Below, in pieces: positions 22,706 to 34,211 of a DNA stretch of 42,321 nucleotides. Location of the stretch: assembly GCA_000310025.1 (NCBI GenBank), contig FN649734.1:3002100-3044420 (forward strand), written 5' to 3'. A program made the translations under genes and the position numbers. This DNA is from Ectocarpus siliculosus. Its lineage: Eukaryota; Sar; Phaeophyceae; Ectocarpales; Ectocarpaceae. A model generated the notes under the pieces. It did not search any database, was not told where the DNA came from, and saw nothing but the letters and a program-made list of their open reading frames with translations. Each line of letters opens with the position of its first letter. Positions within the stretch are counted from its first letter, which is position 1.

Positions 22706-25700
22706 CTAGGAAATACACCCGAAAGCACGCATGCTGGCGATGCCCGAAAGCGCCAACGAAGTAGCCAGGAACAGCAGCGGCGGGGCTCCTCTGCTGGCGA
22801 TTGCACCGTTGCTGCCGTCCTCGTCGTCGTCGGGCGCCGTGCCAGCAGCGGCGGAACCTTGTCCCAGACCGACAGATGACAAGAAGGCAGCAAGAAGTGG
22901 GGCGCCGTGCAAGTCGCAGTGGTATTACATAGTTCATGGTCGGCGGCGGCCGCTCATGTTCGAAGCTTCAAGCACCGTGCCTCGCAGATAAGACAGAATC
23001 GATACTAATATGCCCAAGCAGGGCGGAAAAGTGGACGCAAACCAAACATGAAACGCGCTCAGCGTAGCCGTGTTTGAATCGTCGGCAGCACCAGGATCTG
23101 CTTCGAATATATATATATGTGCAGGACGTGCGTAGGGTGCGTGCTGACGAACTTTGTAGAGATAGCCATGACCGCCACCGCAGAGAAGGAGCAGGCACCG
23201 GAAACTACAGCCGGGAGCAACAACCAACACGAGGGCACACACGTGCTTAAGGCGCGGCGCACAGGCGAGTGTGGACCCCGCCTTCCTCGGGGTATTGAGC
23301 AGGAGGGTTGCTACTCATCCTCGAGTTGAAGCGGAACAGATAGGGCAAAACCCCAACATCCTCTTGTTGTAGTTGCCCTACAGTCAAGCACATACCCCAA
23401 CGCGTGTCACCCGTCGCTCTATTTGAAAAACGGACGTCTCTTTCGCCAGTTCGCTGTATTCTACTCTTTCATCGAGACAACCGCCGATCCGTCAAAGGGT
23501 GAGGAAAATCCCCTGCACTGTCAAAATAGACCTGTTCATTGCTGCACGTAGTACCATCGATTCGTGTACAGACTATCATGCCGTGCCCGTAACCCCCACT
23601 GTCAACGCTTCAAGCTTTACACGAATTCAATGTCAACTTTTTTGTGTAGGCTAGTCCGGATCTGGAAACGTGGCGCACCTGCACTGGACGCGAATTTCAG
23701 AAAAAAATGTGAAATACCCAGGGTTTCACCTCTTGCGATCCAGACAGCCTGGATGGTCTCCTTGACGAATACGTGACCGACGTCATTCCCGCAACGCAAA
23801 CCTCCCGGTGTAACAAATCTGATTGTATCGATCCCGCGTAGCGTTGTTCTTACGCAAACATAGTTCGACTAGCAAAAACTTGGCAATATAGAAGTAACAC
23901 ATCACGGTGACTATGTATCTCCCAACATTAACACGCTTTACCTTCTTTGACACCCTAGACTATGCGAGAACCAAGCAACCAATATTACAAACAACACGTG
24001 TCTTGTGTCACTGAGAGGTGACTTTTCTCACCCACGTAGTACGAACAGTCCATCGAAGTGAGCGTGTCTTCCGCGTCGTTATCGTCTCCGGCGATCAAGT
24101 CGGTATCGTAAGGCTCGTCCAGCGAGTGGTCCACCTTGGTTCGTGATCCGACGGTGGTCATTGTCATTGGTGATTTTGAGATTGGTGTTGATGCTCATCC
24201 TTGCGGTCGCGGTTCTGCAACGCCCTTGCACTATTTAAATTTGCTGTAGGGCACGGGGCCAACAATATTGTCGAACCTCGTTTCCCAGCGACTCCCCCCG
24301 GAGCGACTGACACGCTCGAAGGTGTAGGCACCCAAGCGTCTGCGGAGCGACTGCAAAGGGACGTACCCCACTTGTCCAAGAGATCGTATCCCCGCCAGAC
24401 AAACGTTTCTAGCGAGATTTTCTCTGCAGTGTACGAACAAGAGGGTGCGAACACCGACCGATCTGTGCAAGGCGAGTTCAACGGTTTTCGGCATGGGAAA
24501 CCTCTTGCTGGCTGTGGACCGTTCGAGCTACAGCATATTACTCGGTCTACTGTAGCGGGGGTGCGATATCTCGCACAGCCATACAACATCTCACGTGTCT
24601 GGTGGTGCATGATGCTGAGCGACGCACGATTGTTCCGCCAAAGGGTGTCGGAACGTTCATGAACCGTAGTACAATACATGCGCATGTTTACTTGGCCGCC
24701 AACGAAATATTCGACTTCTACGCGAATCTTCCTCACCACCTCCGCTGTATAGTCGTCGGTGTAACCGGCCGTGGCGCTACTACCGCACGCCTCCACGTAC
24801 TCGTGGCACCTGGGAAGGAGATGAGGCGAAGGCTGGGGCTTATGAAGGTTCCACCCCGAAGGAAAAACAGTGGTCGCACGTACTTCGTTGCTAGAAAAGA
24901 TCGCGGTGGTGGCGTGACAGGAAAGGTTCGAAAACCGCGGCAGTTCTGACGCCGCCGTTGCAGATGATGAAAGATGCCGCTAGGGATTTCAGTGCGGTTA
25001 CAACACGCCACCCGAATCGCTTAGGTTCAACAACGTTGTTGAGTACCATACCCGGCAACACCTATCCGTTGCGATCACGAAAAAAATGATAGGTATCAGC
25101 TTTGGCTTCCGTCATTCTGCCTGCATCATCGGCACGGATTTTGCCGTGTTGAGACGCGTTGCCACATGATTGGATGACCTCTCGCTTGTCGCGAAACCAA
25201 GGGGTCATCAGGGCCTATGCTAAGACTGGCGAGTCCAGCCATTGGTTCATGGCTTGCTACTCACGTTACGCCAGTAGGGCAGCAGCCCCGGTAGCAGTTG
25301 GTCGTGAAAGGGAAGAACGCCTCGTCGAAACCGCACGTCTGCACTGACGAGAAAATGAAACGCCCGGGGCGCCACAACAACTAAGAGAACAGACGTGGAT
25401 ATTTCATCAGCGGTATCGATCAATTTGCACAAGTCCTCGAAGGGATGGCTGGGCGGGGTGGACCGCCGTTGCCGTTACTGGGTGGGCACAAGATTCAAAC
25501 GGGGCTCTCACGTTGTAGTATCTGTACGTGAACCCATCGACGTCAGGCAGCTCCCCCTCGTATCCACCGCAGGAGTCCAGGCAGTACGTGCCGTGTGCTT
25601 CATCACTCCCGCACAACTTTTTTTCAATATGGGTTGTCCGGCGTTTGGCGACGAGGTTCAGGGTGCGGAAAAAGCGGATTGATTTCCGCGGCATCCGATC

Positions 25701-28700
25701 GGGATGACCTTCGAGCAGTGATCGGGGGCGCACGCCGAACACCTCGGTCTGCCGTGTGTACGTTCGAGCGTCGTCCTACTATGGCGGAGGCTTAACCCTC
25801 CGTACCAACAAAGAAGAGCACATCACCGAAGCGCGGCTCCAGTTGCAGTTCGTCGAAAAACAACAATCACCAGAAACACGAATCGCGGCAACTGATTGTG
25901 ACAATAATGGAGCTTGTCCATTTTGAGGACGTCAAGTTTCGTGCCCCAATCCAATACCCACCAGCATTTCCACTCCGTCCGGTCCGAGCTGTCCGTAGAT
26001 CGGGAAACCATCCTGTCGACACCGTTCATGGATGGGTCACTTGAAATTGCTTTCTTCCCTTGAAACGCAAACTGCATGTAGTTTGGTTGTTGCTGTGTTG
26101 TGATGGTTTTCCGCGGCGCCCACATTAAGAGCGAAAATGCTTGGCGTGGGTGGGGGATGCCACCAGGCCTGGATCCATATCCAAACGAATACAGTACAGT
26201 ATCCGCTAACAGGTGTTCGGGATGACTGTCTAGCAGCCGAGACCGATAGTGAATGAACGGGAGACAGTTCCCGCCCAGAATATGGTTCGATCCGAAACGT
26301 GTGTCTTTTCGCTACGTGCCTCTCGACTGATTTACTATACTTCGGCGGATCTATGCCGTAAACTCACATACGACCATCCTAGCTGAGGTGTATGGTCTGA
26401 GGTCGTCGTGCCTGCGAGCGACATTGCCTGCGTCATTTCAAAACCAAAAGGCATCGAAGAATACTGATGTAGGTTGGTCGACATTAACAGAAATTTCAAA
26501 TCTCATCAAAGCATCCAGCAAAAAAAATACAAGCATCGCCCCACATTTACCATTGCGTACGTTGGTTCGTGCTTGAAACTACTCAGCAATCAAAAGAGTT
26601 TCGATGCAGACTCGTGACGCAATGGAAAACATGAGAAGGACAATCTACGGTACCATGCCTAGCTGCAAAGTTGGCAGTCCCAGACGCGTCCCGCTAGGAG
26701 TTGACGATTTTGTCACTGTTTGCGTGTTTCCTTAGGCCAAGTGGTACAAGCTTGCTCTTGAGTGGTCACGATCAGCCAAACACGATGCAGAGGTCCGCGT
26801 TCAACCCGGCTGACTCTTCTACAAGACTGGTCATGCAGTGCACGGATCTACGAAACAACTCCTTATTTCGGCAAGGAATCTACATGAGGTACGTACCTGC
26901 TCTTGAAGACAACCGGGGGTGTTGTGGTAATGGTACGTCCCGTCAAAGGTAGAATGCCCACCGCAGAGATCGAAACTGCTCCCCTCCAGGTAGGTTGCAG
27001 ACGTCTCGTACGTAGTGGCTGCAACCCCATCTGCATATCCACTTTTGTAATATCAGGACATCGGTGCTTTGGTTGGTATGGATGTGATCCCGGGCTGAAG
27101 GGGAGAATGGGTTGTGGCAAGAGTGAGGGCATGGGACGGGATGACAGCTGAACGAGAGAGCGTTTATCTACGGCGTGTTGCTGTGCTGCTCGCCCCCAAG
27201 TCTCAATAGCGGTGACTTTGGGTGCTGATGCCCAAGGGCGGCTCTGAGGAAAACATTTTTTGCAGTTTTGCTTCGTGTATCCACAGGACGCACTCGCGGG
27301 TACATTGGTTGTGGCGCCTTCTGAACACCAAGGAGAGGAACACACCTGAACACGGATACTCCATTCAGCATGATCGCAACTTGGTTCCCCTGTTCGCTGA
27401 GATCTGTCGACCCCCCGGAAGAATCGATGAGCATCGGGTAGGCAGGGATAGATTGTTCTGAGACAGATTCCTGAGAAATGTGCAGTACACGATGAGCGCA
27501 GCACACGAGCGAAAGTTACGATTGGGGACGGAACACCCCGGAAAATGCAAAATAGAAACCAAGCTTGTGACAGACATACATTTCCATTATTAGAGTGAAT
27601 ATGTTCTCGTCGAAACAAATTACAGACCCATTAGAAAACGTATTGATCCCTTCCGAGATTCTGCAGCTGGAGCTCTTGTTCCCGTGGTGTTGGCCGTCGA
27701 GTATCGACGTATTAGCGAAAGGCAAGGTACTGTAGTAGAATTCACCGAGTCATACAGAGTTTCGCTGGAGCGTCCGCTGACTGTGCTACGCTCCGTAGTA
27801 GCTCGGAAAATGTGATGTTCTCAAAAGGGAACCTGCATAAACGCAAGGCGCGGGTTCGTCTTCGACGTAGCGTGTGTCGTGCAAGTCGCTCACCTTTGCA
27901 GAGTTTGGGTTGATGGAGTAGTGCACATGGTTCGGACAGCCTGTCGTTGACCCCACTTGTCTTTCCATCGTGGTTCCAGTCCCACTGTAGCGTATGCCAT
28001 CCGCGTGTTTCATGCAGGAGGTTTCAGAGAGGGAAAGAGCAGTGTCGACTTGGTGACACTAGGCTCGACCTTGGAGTGATACAACTTTGGAGGCTAGACA
28101 ACATCAACAAATCAGCAGCCGTAGGTGTTAGGTACGCACGAGACGTTGACAAGTCTTTTACCTACCAACTACGAAGCTTCTTTGATGCTCTATGCACCAG
28201 TGGAGACATTGCAGCATTTTGGACTTTGTGTAATTAGGCCATCCACGAAGCTCTCAGCCGGAAACGCACAGATGGCTGATAATGGCCCAGCTGCCTCACG
28301 CAAGAGTGCTCGAATTTTGCGGTTCGGTACACGTTGTTGAATAACGCTTGACATCGACCGGCTATTCCAACGTGGTCGATACACGAAGAAACAGGAACAA
28401 CATGTAGACTACGGTTTTATATACTGCATCACGTCATTCAATATGGTTCGCAGCTTCGAGCCACCCTACGGCCTTGCGTCGCACGAATCAGTCCTCTCCA
28501 TGCTGCCAGTAGAAGAATCATGGGCAATGCATGAGAAACTCATGCCACGGCAGATACGAGGCACACTCGTCTAGATTAACCTTTACGCCAACAAGGGTGA
28601 ATGTAATGAAATTTTGAAACATTGGAAAGAAGCTCAGGATACCACCTATATGTTCTACAGTAGCATCTGCTGCACTTCGTCACCTCAGACTTTCTGAGTA

Positions 28701-28862
28701 GTCGGCAGAACTCATTCCGTCGCACTCCGTGCCCGATGCCACTTGCTGCCCCCCTCCACCACCCCCACCCCCGCCTTGCGCTGAGACCGACGGGGAGCCG
28801 TTAAGAAGAACGCTCCCCAGCAACGCCATGGAAACCCCTATTCGACCCCGTGCTCTCGCCAT
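22706..28862 (-). CDS. YHYH-domain surface protein, gene C (11 exons, 385 aa)
   Basis: Exons in transcript order: 28862-28684, 27984-27894, 27470-27346, 27041-26897, 26427-26368, 26012-25962, 25616-25512, 25338-25265, 24809-24737, 24134-24032, 22857-22706. All are GT-AG, phases agree and the total is 1158 nt. The ATG at 28862 gives a classic signal peptide (RARGR, then hydrophobic VSMALLGSVLL, then SVSA); an in-frame ATG at 28919 is the alternative. A run of nine Gly follows the likely cleavage site. Seen: CPNH (76-79), NGVSVF, CGGH, YHYH (168-171), CLQEQ, GWSY, DGFPIYGQLGP, CLDSCGGYE...YRYY, FPFTTNCYRGCC, GYTDDY, YDTDLIAGDD, PDDDEDG, and a hydrophobic C-terminus (PPLLFLATSLALSGIA). Six central exons match gene B exactly in length and phase. 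The exon 9 donor could also lie 3 nt earlier. Inferred to be a secreted, surface-tethered protein of unknown function. Confidence 0.88.
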
Positions 28863-30655
28863 ATCAGTATTGATTCGAGCAAGGAGGAAGGCACACCTGA
28901 GAGCTGTTAGCGACAACAAACAAATGTAGGTGAGGGGGAAACGTCAGATGCTGTCTTGACCGTACGAACGTGAACTATTAATACCAGAGGCGGGAGCTCT
29001 TTCGATCTGGCACGTTGCTAATGATGAGAGGTTTGGAAGGTGCACGATGGATACTGGTTTGCGAGTTTCGAACCGTGCAAAAGTCGTTCAAATCGAACGC
29101 TCAAACAGGCGTGTACGTGAGATTTCCCATTACCCTGCTGTATGTGTGTCATTCTGTTTCATTTCGCTGAACACACCGACTCTGATGTGTTGTTGACGTC
29201 CGTCAACAAGAAAAAAAATGGTTAGTGTGAAGACAACAAGACTAAACAGACTCAGATCGTGTCGAAAAATAAGAAAAAACTGCTGAAAAACACTTCGCGC
29301 AGCGGCGGCGGTGGATCCCAATCTAAAGTCGACCATTGAGTAATCTGAGCTCGACGGTGCCAAAAATAAACGAAATTGATCCTCGACCCTACATTGATGT
29401 CTCTTTTCTCTGAGTACACGTTTCAAGCATTGCGTTCGACCGGGGGTGTATGTACGTCATTGACAGTTACATGTACTGAATCGCTTCGTTGCCAAGACTA
29501 CAACTGAATACCTGGTTACATGAATAACGCACGAAATATTTAGACTTTAAAAAGCTCTTGCATTGACCGTACGACATGGATTTTCAGATTCCAGACAGCA
29601 AATCTTGAGCACATGGCCTAAACTCTTTTGTCCCGACAATCTGAGAGTCTGTGTGAAGTTCGTTCCCAGAAAGGTGCCGGAACCAATGCTGCGTTTACGG
29701 ATCAGCATAAAAGGCCCAACGCGGCAGACTCGAATAATGCAAGAACTATGTGAAAATTCCTTTCAGTCAATGGAGACAATCTGGGCATGGGGAAGGGCAT
29801 GCACATATCATACACTATGCACTGTAGTCCATGAATCAGTGAAGTCGGCTTCGTGAGCTACCGTCAGACATCAGTGAAAAATAGTGATCACCGTAGGCCT
29901 TGTACTGCAGTAGCTCATTCGCCCTCCTACGTTCCCGATAAGACGGCAGCAGAGTATACCTATCAGTGGAACTGCGGATAGGGATCGACGCTTGTACACA
30001 GACTACGCTGCGTCTGCGGCAAGTATCTCTCTCAGTCTCGTAGCACTGCTGTACTATTGGGGGTGCTTCTGCGAGGCGCGTGCACATAGAAGCGACGGGG
30101 GCAGAAACGCGTTGTCTTACCAATGCTTCGCGTTGGATGAGGTAGCGTGGATAGTATGATGAGCAGCGTGTGAGGCGTTGCGGCACTGTACATCACAGGG
30201 CGTCATCAAACACATGACGACGTGGTATGGATGCACGTGTACTTGTGGTCGAAACGCAACACCGCCGGACGCGAACCGATCGTCTGCTTTGTACAAGAAC
30301 CATCTGCAAACCATAAAAAAACTGGTTCTGGGTTCAGCAAATTGTGATGACGTGATGACTTGAGGATTGGAAGATTTGAAGATTTGAGGCATGGCGACAT
30401 CCTGTATCCGGCGCGACTACAAGTACAGCTGTGTGCGATATCGGACCAAATTTGATCGGACCACAATGAGGGAAACCTACGTCTTGTAGCCAGCCCATCT
30501 GACCGATGAAGCATCGTGCACGCTATAAATAGAACATTGGGCATTTACGCCACGTCAGCGAGTGTTGATGCCTGGCCCTGGCATAGTTCCAGTGAGACTC
30601 TTCGATACCATCACCGAAACGCCTTGGTTCCTGCCAGCAGTTGTAGTTAAGGGCG
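28863..30655. other. Upstream region of gene C; no supported gene
   Basis: This is the 5' flank of gene C and should contain its promoter. No open frame has recognisable domains. The frame at 29130-29426 (-) has a hydrophobic stretch but no splice or homology support. Confidence 0.5.
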
Positions 30656-31371
30656 CACTGGGGATCGCAGTACCTCCTCTGAAAAATCCAGGAAACGCCT
30701 GCATATCTCGGTTTTCCAAAGTCTAACTGCAGTACGACACTACCATCGTAAATTAACCGTCCGCAGCGGTCGCTTGTGGACAATGTTAGCAGCTGAGATT
30801 GTAGCCCTTTCGATACACTACAGACTACATGTAGCGGTCCGCGATTTTCCAAACGATCCTTCTATCATCGAGTTCGGTGAGCTACAAGCTAGATTTTTGA
30901 AGCTGCTGTGCGGTCCAATTTTGGAACGCTTCAAGCACCTTTGCCTAAAAAGGCTGGACATGCATATACATGACCCTAGGCATTCAAATCGACAATGGCG
31001 ACCAGCTGGATATGTGAGGGAAGAGCTGCGCTGAAGTTCGCGGCCCCATACACTCACATAGGCGGTGATTCGTGTTCACCGTGTGCTTGAAGCGTTTCAA
31101 AATTGGGCCGCACAGCAGCTTGAAAAATCTAGCTTGTAGCTCACCGAACTCGATGATAGAAGGATCGTTTGGAAAATCGCGGACCGTTAGTCTGTAGTGT
31201 ATCGCAAGGGGTACAATCTCAGCTACTAACATTGTACACAAGCGACCGCTGCGGACGGTTAATTTACGATGGTAGTTTCGTACTGGAGTTAGACTTTGGA
31301 AAACCGAGATATGCAGGCGTTTCCAGGCGTTTCCTGTTTTTTTTAAGAGGAAGTACTGCGATCCCCAGTGA
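30656..31371. repeat. Large imperfect inverted repeat (arms of about 283 and 289 bp)
   Basis: Arm 1 (30656-30938) and arm 2 (31083-31371) are reverse complements with scattered mismatches and small indels, around a spacer of about 144 bp. For example CACTGGGGATCGCAGTAC at 30656 pairs with GTACTGCGATCCCCAGTG ending near 31370, and TTCAAGCAC at 30930 pairs with GTGCTTGAA at 31083. A transcript across it would form a long hairpin. It may be a foldback element or a duplicated sequence that inverted. I see no transposase. Confidence 0.88.
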
Positions 31372-33925
31372 GGCCTGAAGTCTGTTGGCTGCGAAACAAA
31401 TCAGGCTGAGAGTGATTTCCCGTTCCTTGGTGCACGTGAGTTCGAGGGGTATCCTCCACTGCTGTCCACGGCACACATTCGGCTACACGTTCCACGTAAG
31501 GGTATTGATGGTATTGATCTACAGGCCCTGGCGAAGGCCTGAATTTATTCGATTGAAGCGAAACCGTCACACATCCCGCAGTGTTGCTGCCTCGGCGTAT
31601 TGCTTGCTCTCACACTGCCATACATGACGAATGTATGAATCGGGAACGTAAAGGGCGAGAGAACACCTCCGGCGAAAAAAAACACTGCTGTCCCGATCGA
31701 CCAACAAACAACGCATGTGCGGAGCTTGCCACGTATCTACCCCCAGTACAACAAACTGCAGCCGTAAAACATGATCCGATAATACCTCCCGTAGTTCTAT
31801 GTAGACGCCTACTTCAGTCATCTACCTGGTACTCTGACAATCACTTACCGATGCCCTCGAAACCGTGCGGGAACAGCGATCAAAACCCTCCCTAGATGAT
31901 ACATGATCCCGCTTGTTTGTGGCAAATTCTACTTCGTACTCCCAAACACTGCTGCATTGAAATCGTAGAGCAGCGCCAGTAGAGAGAAGACCAGTTCCGC
32001 ATGAGCAAGTTACAGCATCTCTTTGCTGACCCATGCTATTCCACCGAATCCCTGTTGACCATTTCGATATTGCTCCGGCTACGGTCCCCATGACGCTCCC
32101 TTCCTGCTGCTGTGCACCTGCGCTTGTCGATACGTTACCTACGCAGCACGTTCAGACAGAGCACACACAGATAAGGGTGATACCCGTCAAACAAAAACGG
32201 CACGCCATCGCTGCGTTTTCACAATAAAAAGCCAGTCGTGTATGCACCTGAGCGATGTCCGCTCGTCGCCCAATCCGCCCCAACTTGCGGGGGACTGCAC
32301 AAAGGACCGAGGATAAAGCTTTGACCACTTGCGCCAAGAAGTTGCCATATATTATTGAGAAAGTCAGGTTGTAAGTGAAAGAGTCACGTACCTCTCGACA
32401 CAGGGTGATGCAACTAAAGAGAGGGGAGGATGGCTGATTTCGCCAAGTAACATATTCTTCTCTTCAGCGCTCGGGAGTTTTTCTCGCCATGTGCAGCTGT
32501 CACAATGAGACGTACGCAACACCGTACGTTAACAAGTTTCGGCAACCGCGTTGTGTTTACCGTTACCGATACTGAACAAAACAAGAGGCCAACATATGTG
32601 TGCCCACCTTGGGTCCGTTTCCTAGGAACAGAAAATCTCCTTGCCTTGATCGGATGTCCACGAGCGTATCCACCTTGACAGAAAGAAGCCAGAAAAGAAG
32701 CCAGCAAGGCAAAAATCGTAAGTTGGGCAAGATAATAGAGTCAGTCAGGTATCATCAGCCATCCCTCCACGCCAACTCCGGTACCTCATGTTGGCCGAAT
32801 ACATTGCCCTTACCTATGGAAGGTGGACGTCTAGGGTCTCGCTCGCTAGTCGGTGAGTAATGTCATCTCGTACAGAGGCACCTTTCGCGAGGTTATTGTA
32901 GGCGTCCTCCACCTACTCCCACAGGCTTTATTCCCTGCTCCCGTAGCTGCGAAATCAAAATGAACGAACCATACCTGCACAACTCGAACGGCCGACGTGC
33001 TGCAAATCTCCGGCCAGAGCTCGCTCATGCTCGGATACCGCAACGCACCGTACACACGCCCGTTGCCCCCGGCCTGGACGAAAGCAAGGGGTAGCGCCAC
33101 CAAACGACGGTTCGGGGTGATCGCATGTGTGTGAGCCACGAAAGGTTGATGAACCGTGTCGTTCTTGCAGCAATCACTCGCACCAAGGAGGTGCTAAACA
33201 ATTGGCGTTTTCTCATTCGTGTCACGTCAGCAACTGCACACCGGAGAAGCGCTTGGTACTTTTCGTACAGCGTCGGTCCTGGCTAGGGACGTTTGAACAC
33301 GCCTCATCTGCCACGACCGAGCCGTCGCCATCATCCGTTCCGAAAAACAGCCGAACAAGCGCGCTTCTCTTTGCAGCGAAGTCTTGCCTGGAGCGGTCCG
33401 ACCACGCTTTCCGCTGTGCGTTCAGAGTTGACCGAGAACTGGACCCTAGCGGTCAGCATCCGTAACGGTTGCCCAGTGTGTCCCAGACCCGTGAACGCGA
33501 GGTACTGCGCCTCGTCGCTGCAGGGCACGGAGAAGACTGAGGCGAAAGGCGAGTCCTTCGGCGGATTGTCTGGCTGGTACGAACGGCCGTCGAAGTCGAA
33601 CTCCTGGGCACGGGAAGGGGTTTATCGTCGCGAGAGTTGGCAAATGCTTTGCACATGTTGTTGGATCAATGCCAATTTATATACCAGGGAAACTCGAGAA
33701 AGCTAGTTCTAGAAAGCTAGTTCTTCTGTGAAGCGAGGCAGCCATAGTCGTCCTTTTTCCTGCAAGGATTCGACTGGCGTCGAGTTTGGATGGCTCCAAG
33801 CCGTCGACACGAACATGGAAAAGGTCTCATCAGGTAGAACAACACGCTTCGGGAGGCGACAACGCGATAACCGCTACACAACGGGCAGCCCGAACAAAGT
33901 CATTGGTGGCAACGGATCCGTCAAC
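31343..33925 (-). CDS. Unrecognised gene D, 3' exons (tentative)
   Basis: Proposed exons in transcript order: 33925-33878, 33603 to about 33340 (donor unresolved), 33193-32975 (or from 33163), 32673-32608, 32327-32248, 32122-31849, 31755-31614, 31527-31343 (stop). Each has an AG acceptor, and most have good donors (GTAAGT after 31849, GTGAGA after 31614). Phases agree wherever both ends are known. Protein-like segments include FDFDGRSYQPDNPPKD, LVALPLAFVQAGGNGRVYGA, VDTLVDIRSRQGDFLFLG and FVVLGVDTWQAPHMRC. I do not recognise a domain. The predicted stop lies inside arm 2 of the inverted repeat, so the true 3' end may differ. This set may belong with the 34212-37096 exons, since the phase 0 donor at 34212 fits the acceptor at 33925, or may be a separate gene. 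Confidence 0.35.
33695..33724. repeat. 15-bp direct tandem duplication
   Basis: AGAAAGCTAGTTCT occurs twice in a row in an inferred gene D intron. Confidence 0.7.
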
Positions 33926-34211
33926 CTGTTGAGTTGAGCGAGGTGCAGCCATCAATTGGGGTGCATTTCCTCCTGCACGTCTGACTGCAGACCTCACGCA
34001 TCCGCTAGACGCCAAAGCCAGGTTGCGGAGCCACAGCAACATGATGATCTCGAACAGTGGAGGAAAGGTAGACTACACCTCTCGTCTTCTCCGATCAAAA
34101 CCCCACACGTAATCGAGTAACCGACCGAGCCCCGTGCGTCTCCCAAGAAAGGTGAACCAGTATTTGAGCGCGGCAAGCTTGGACGGAAGTACAACGTTTC
34201 GTCTCACTCAC

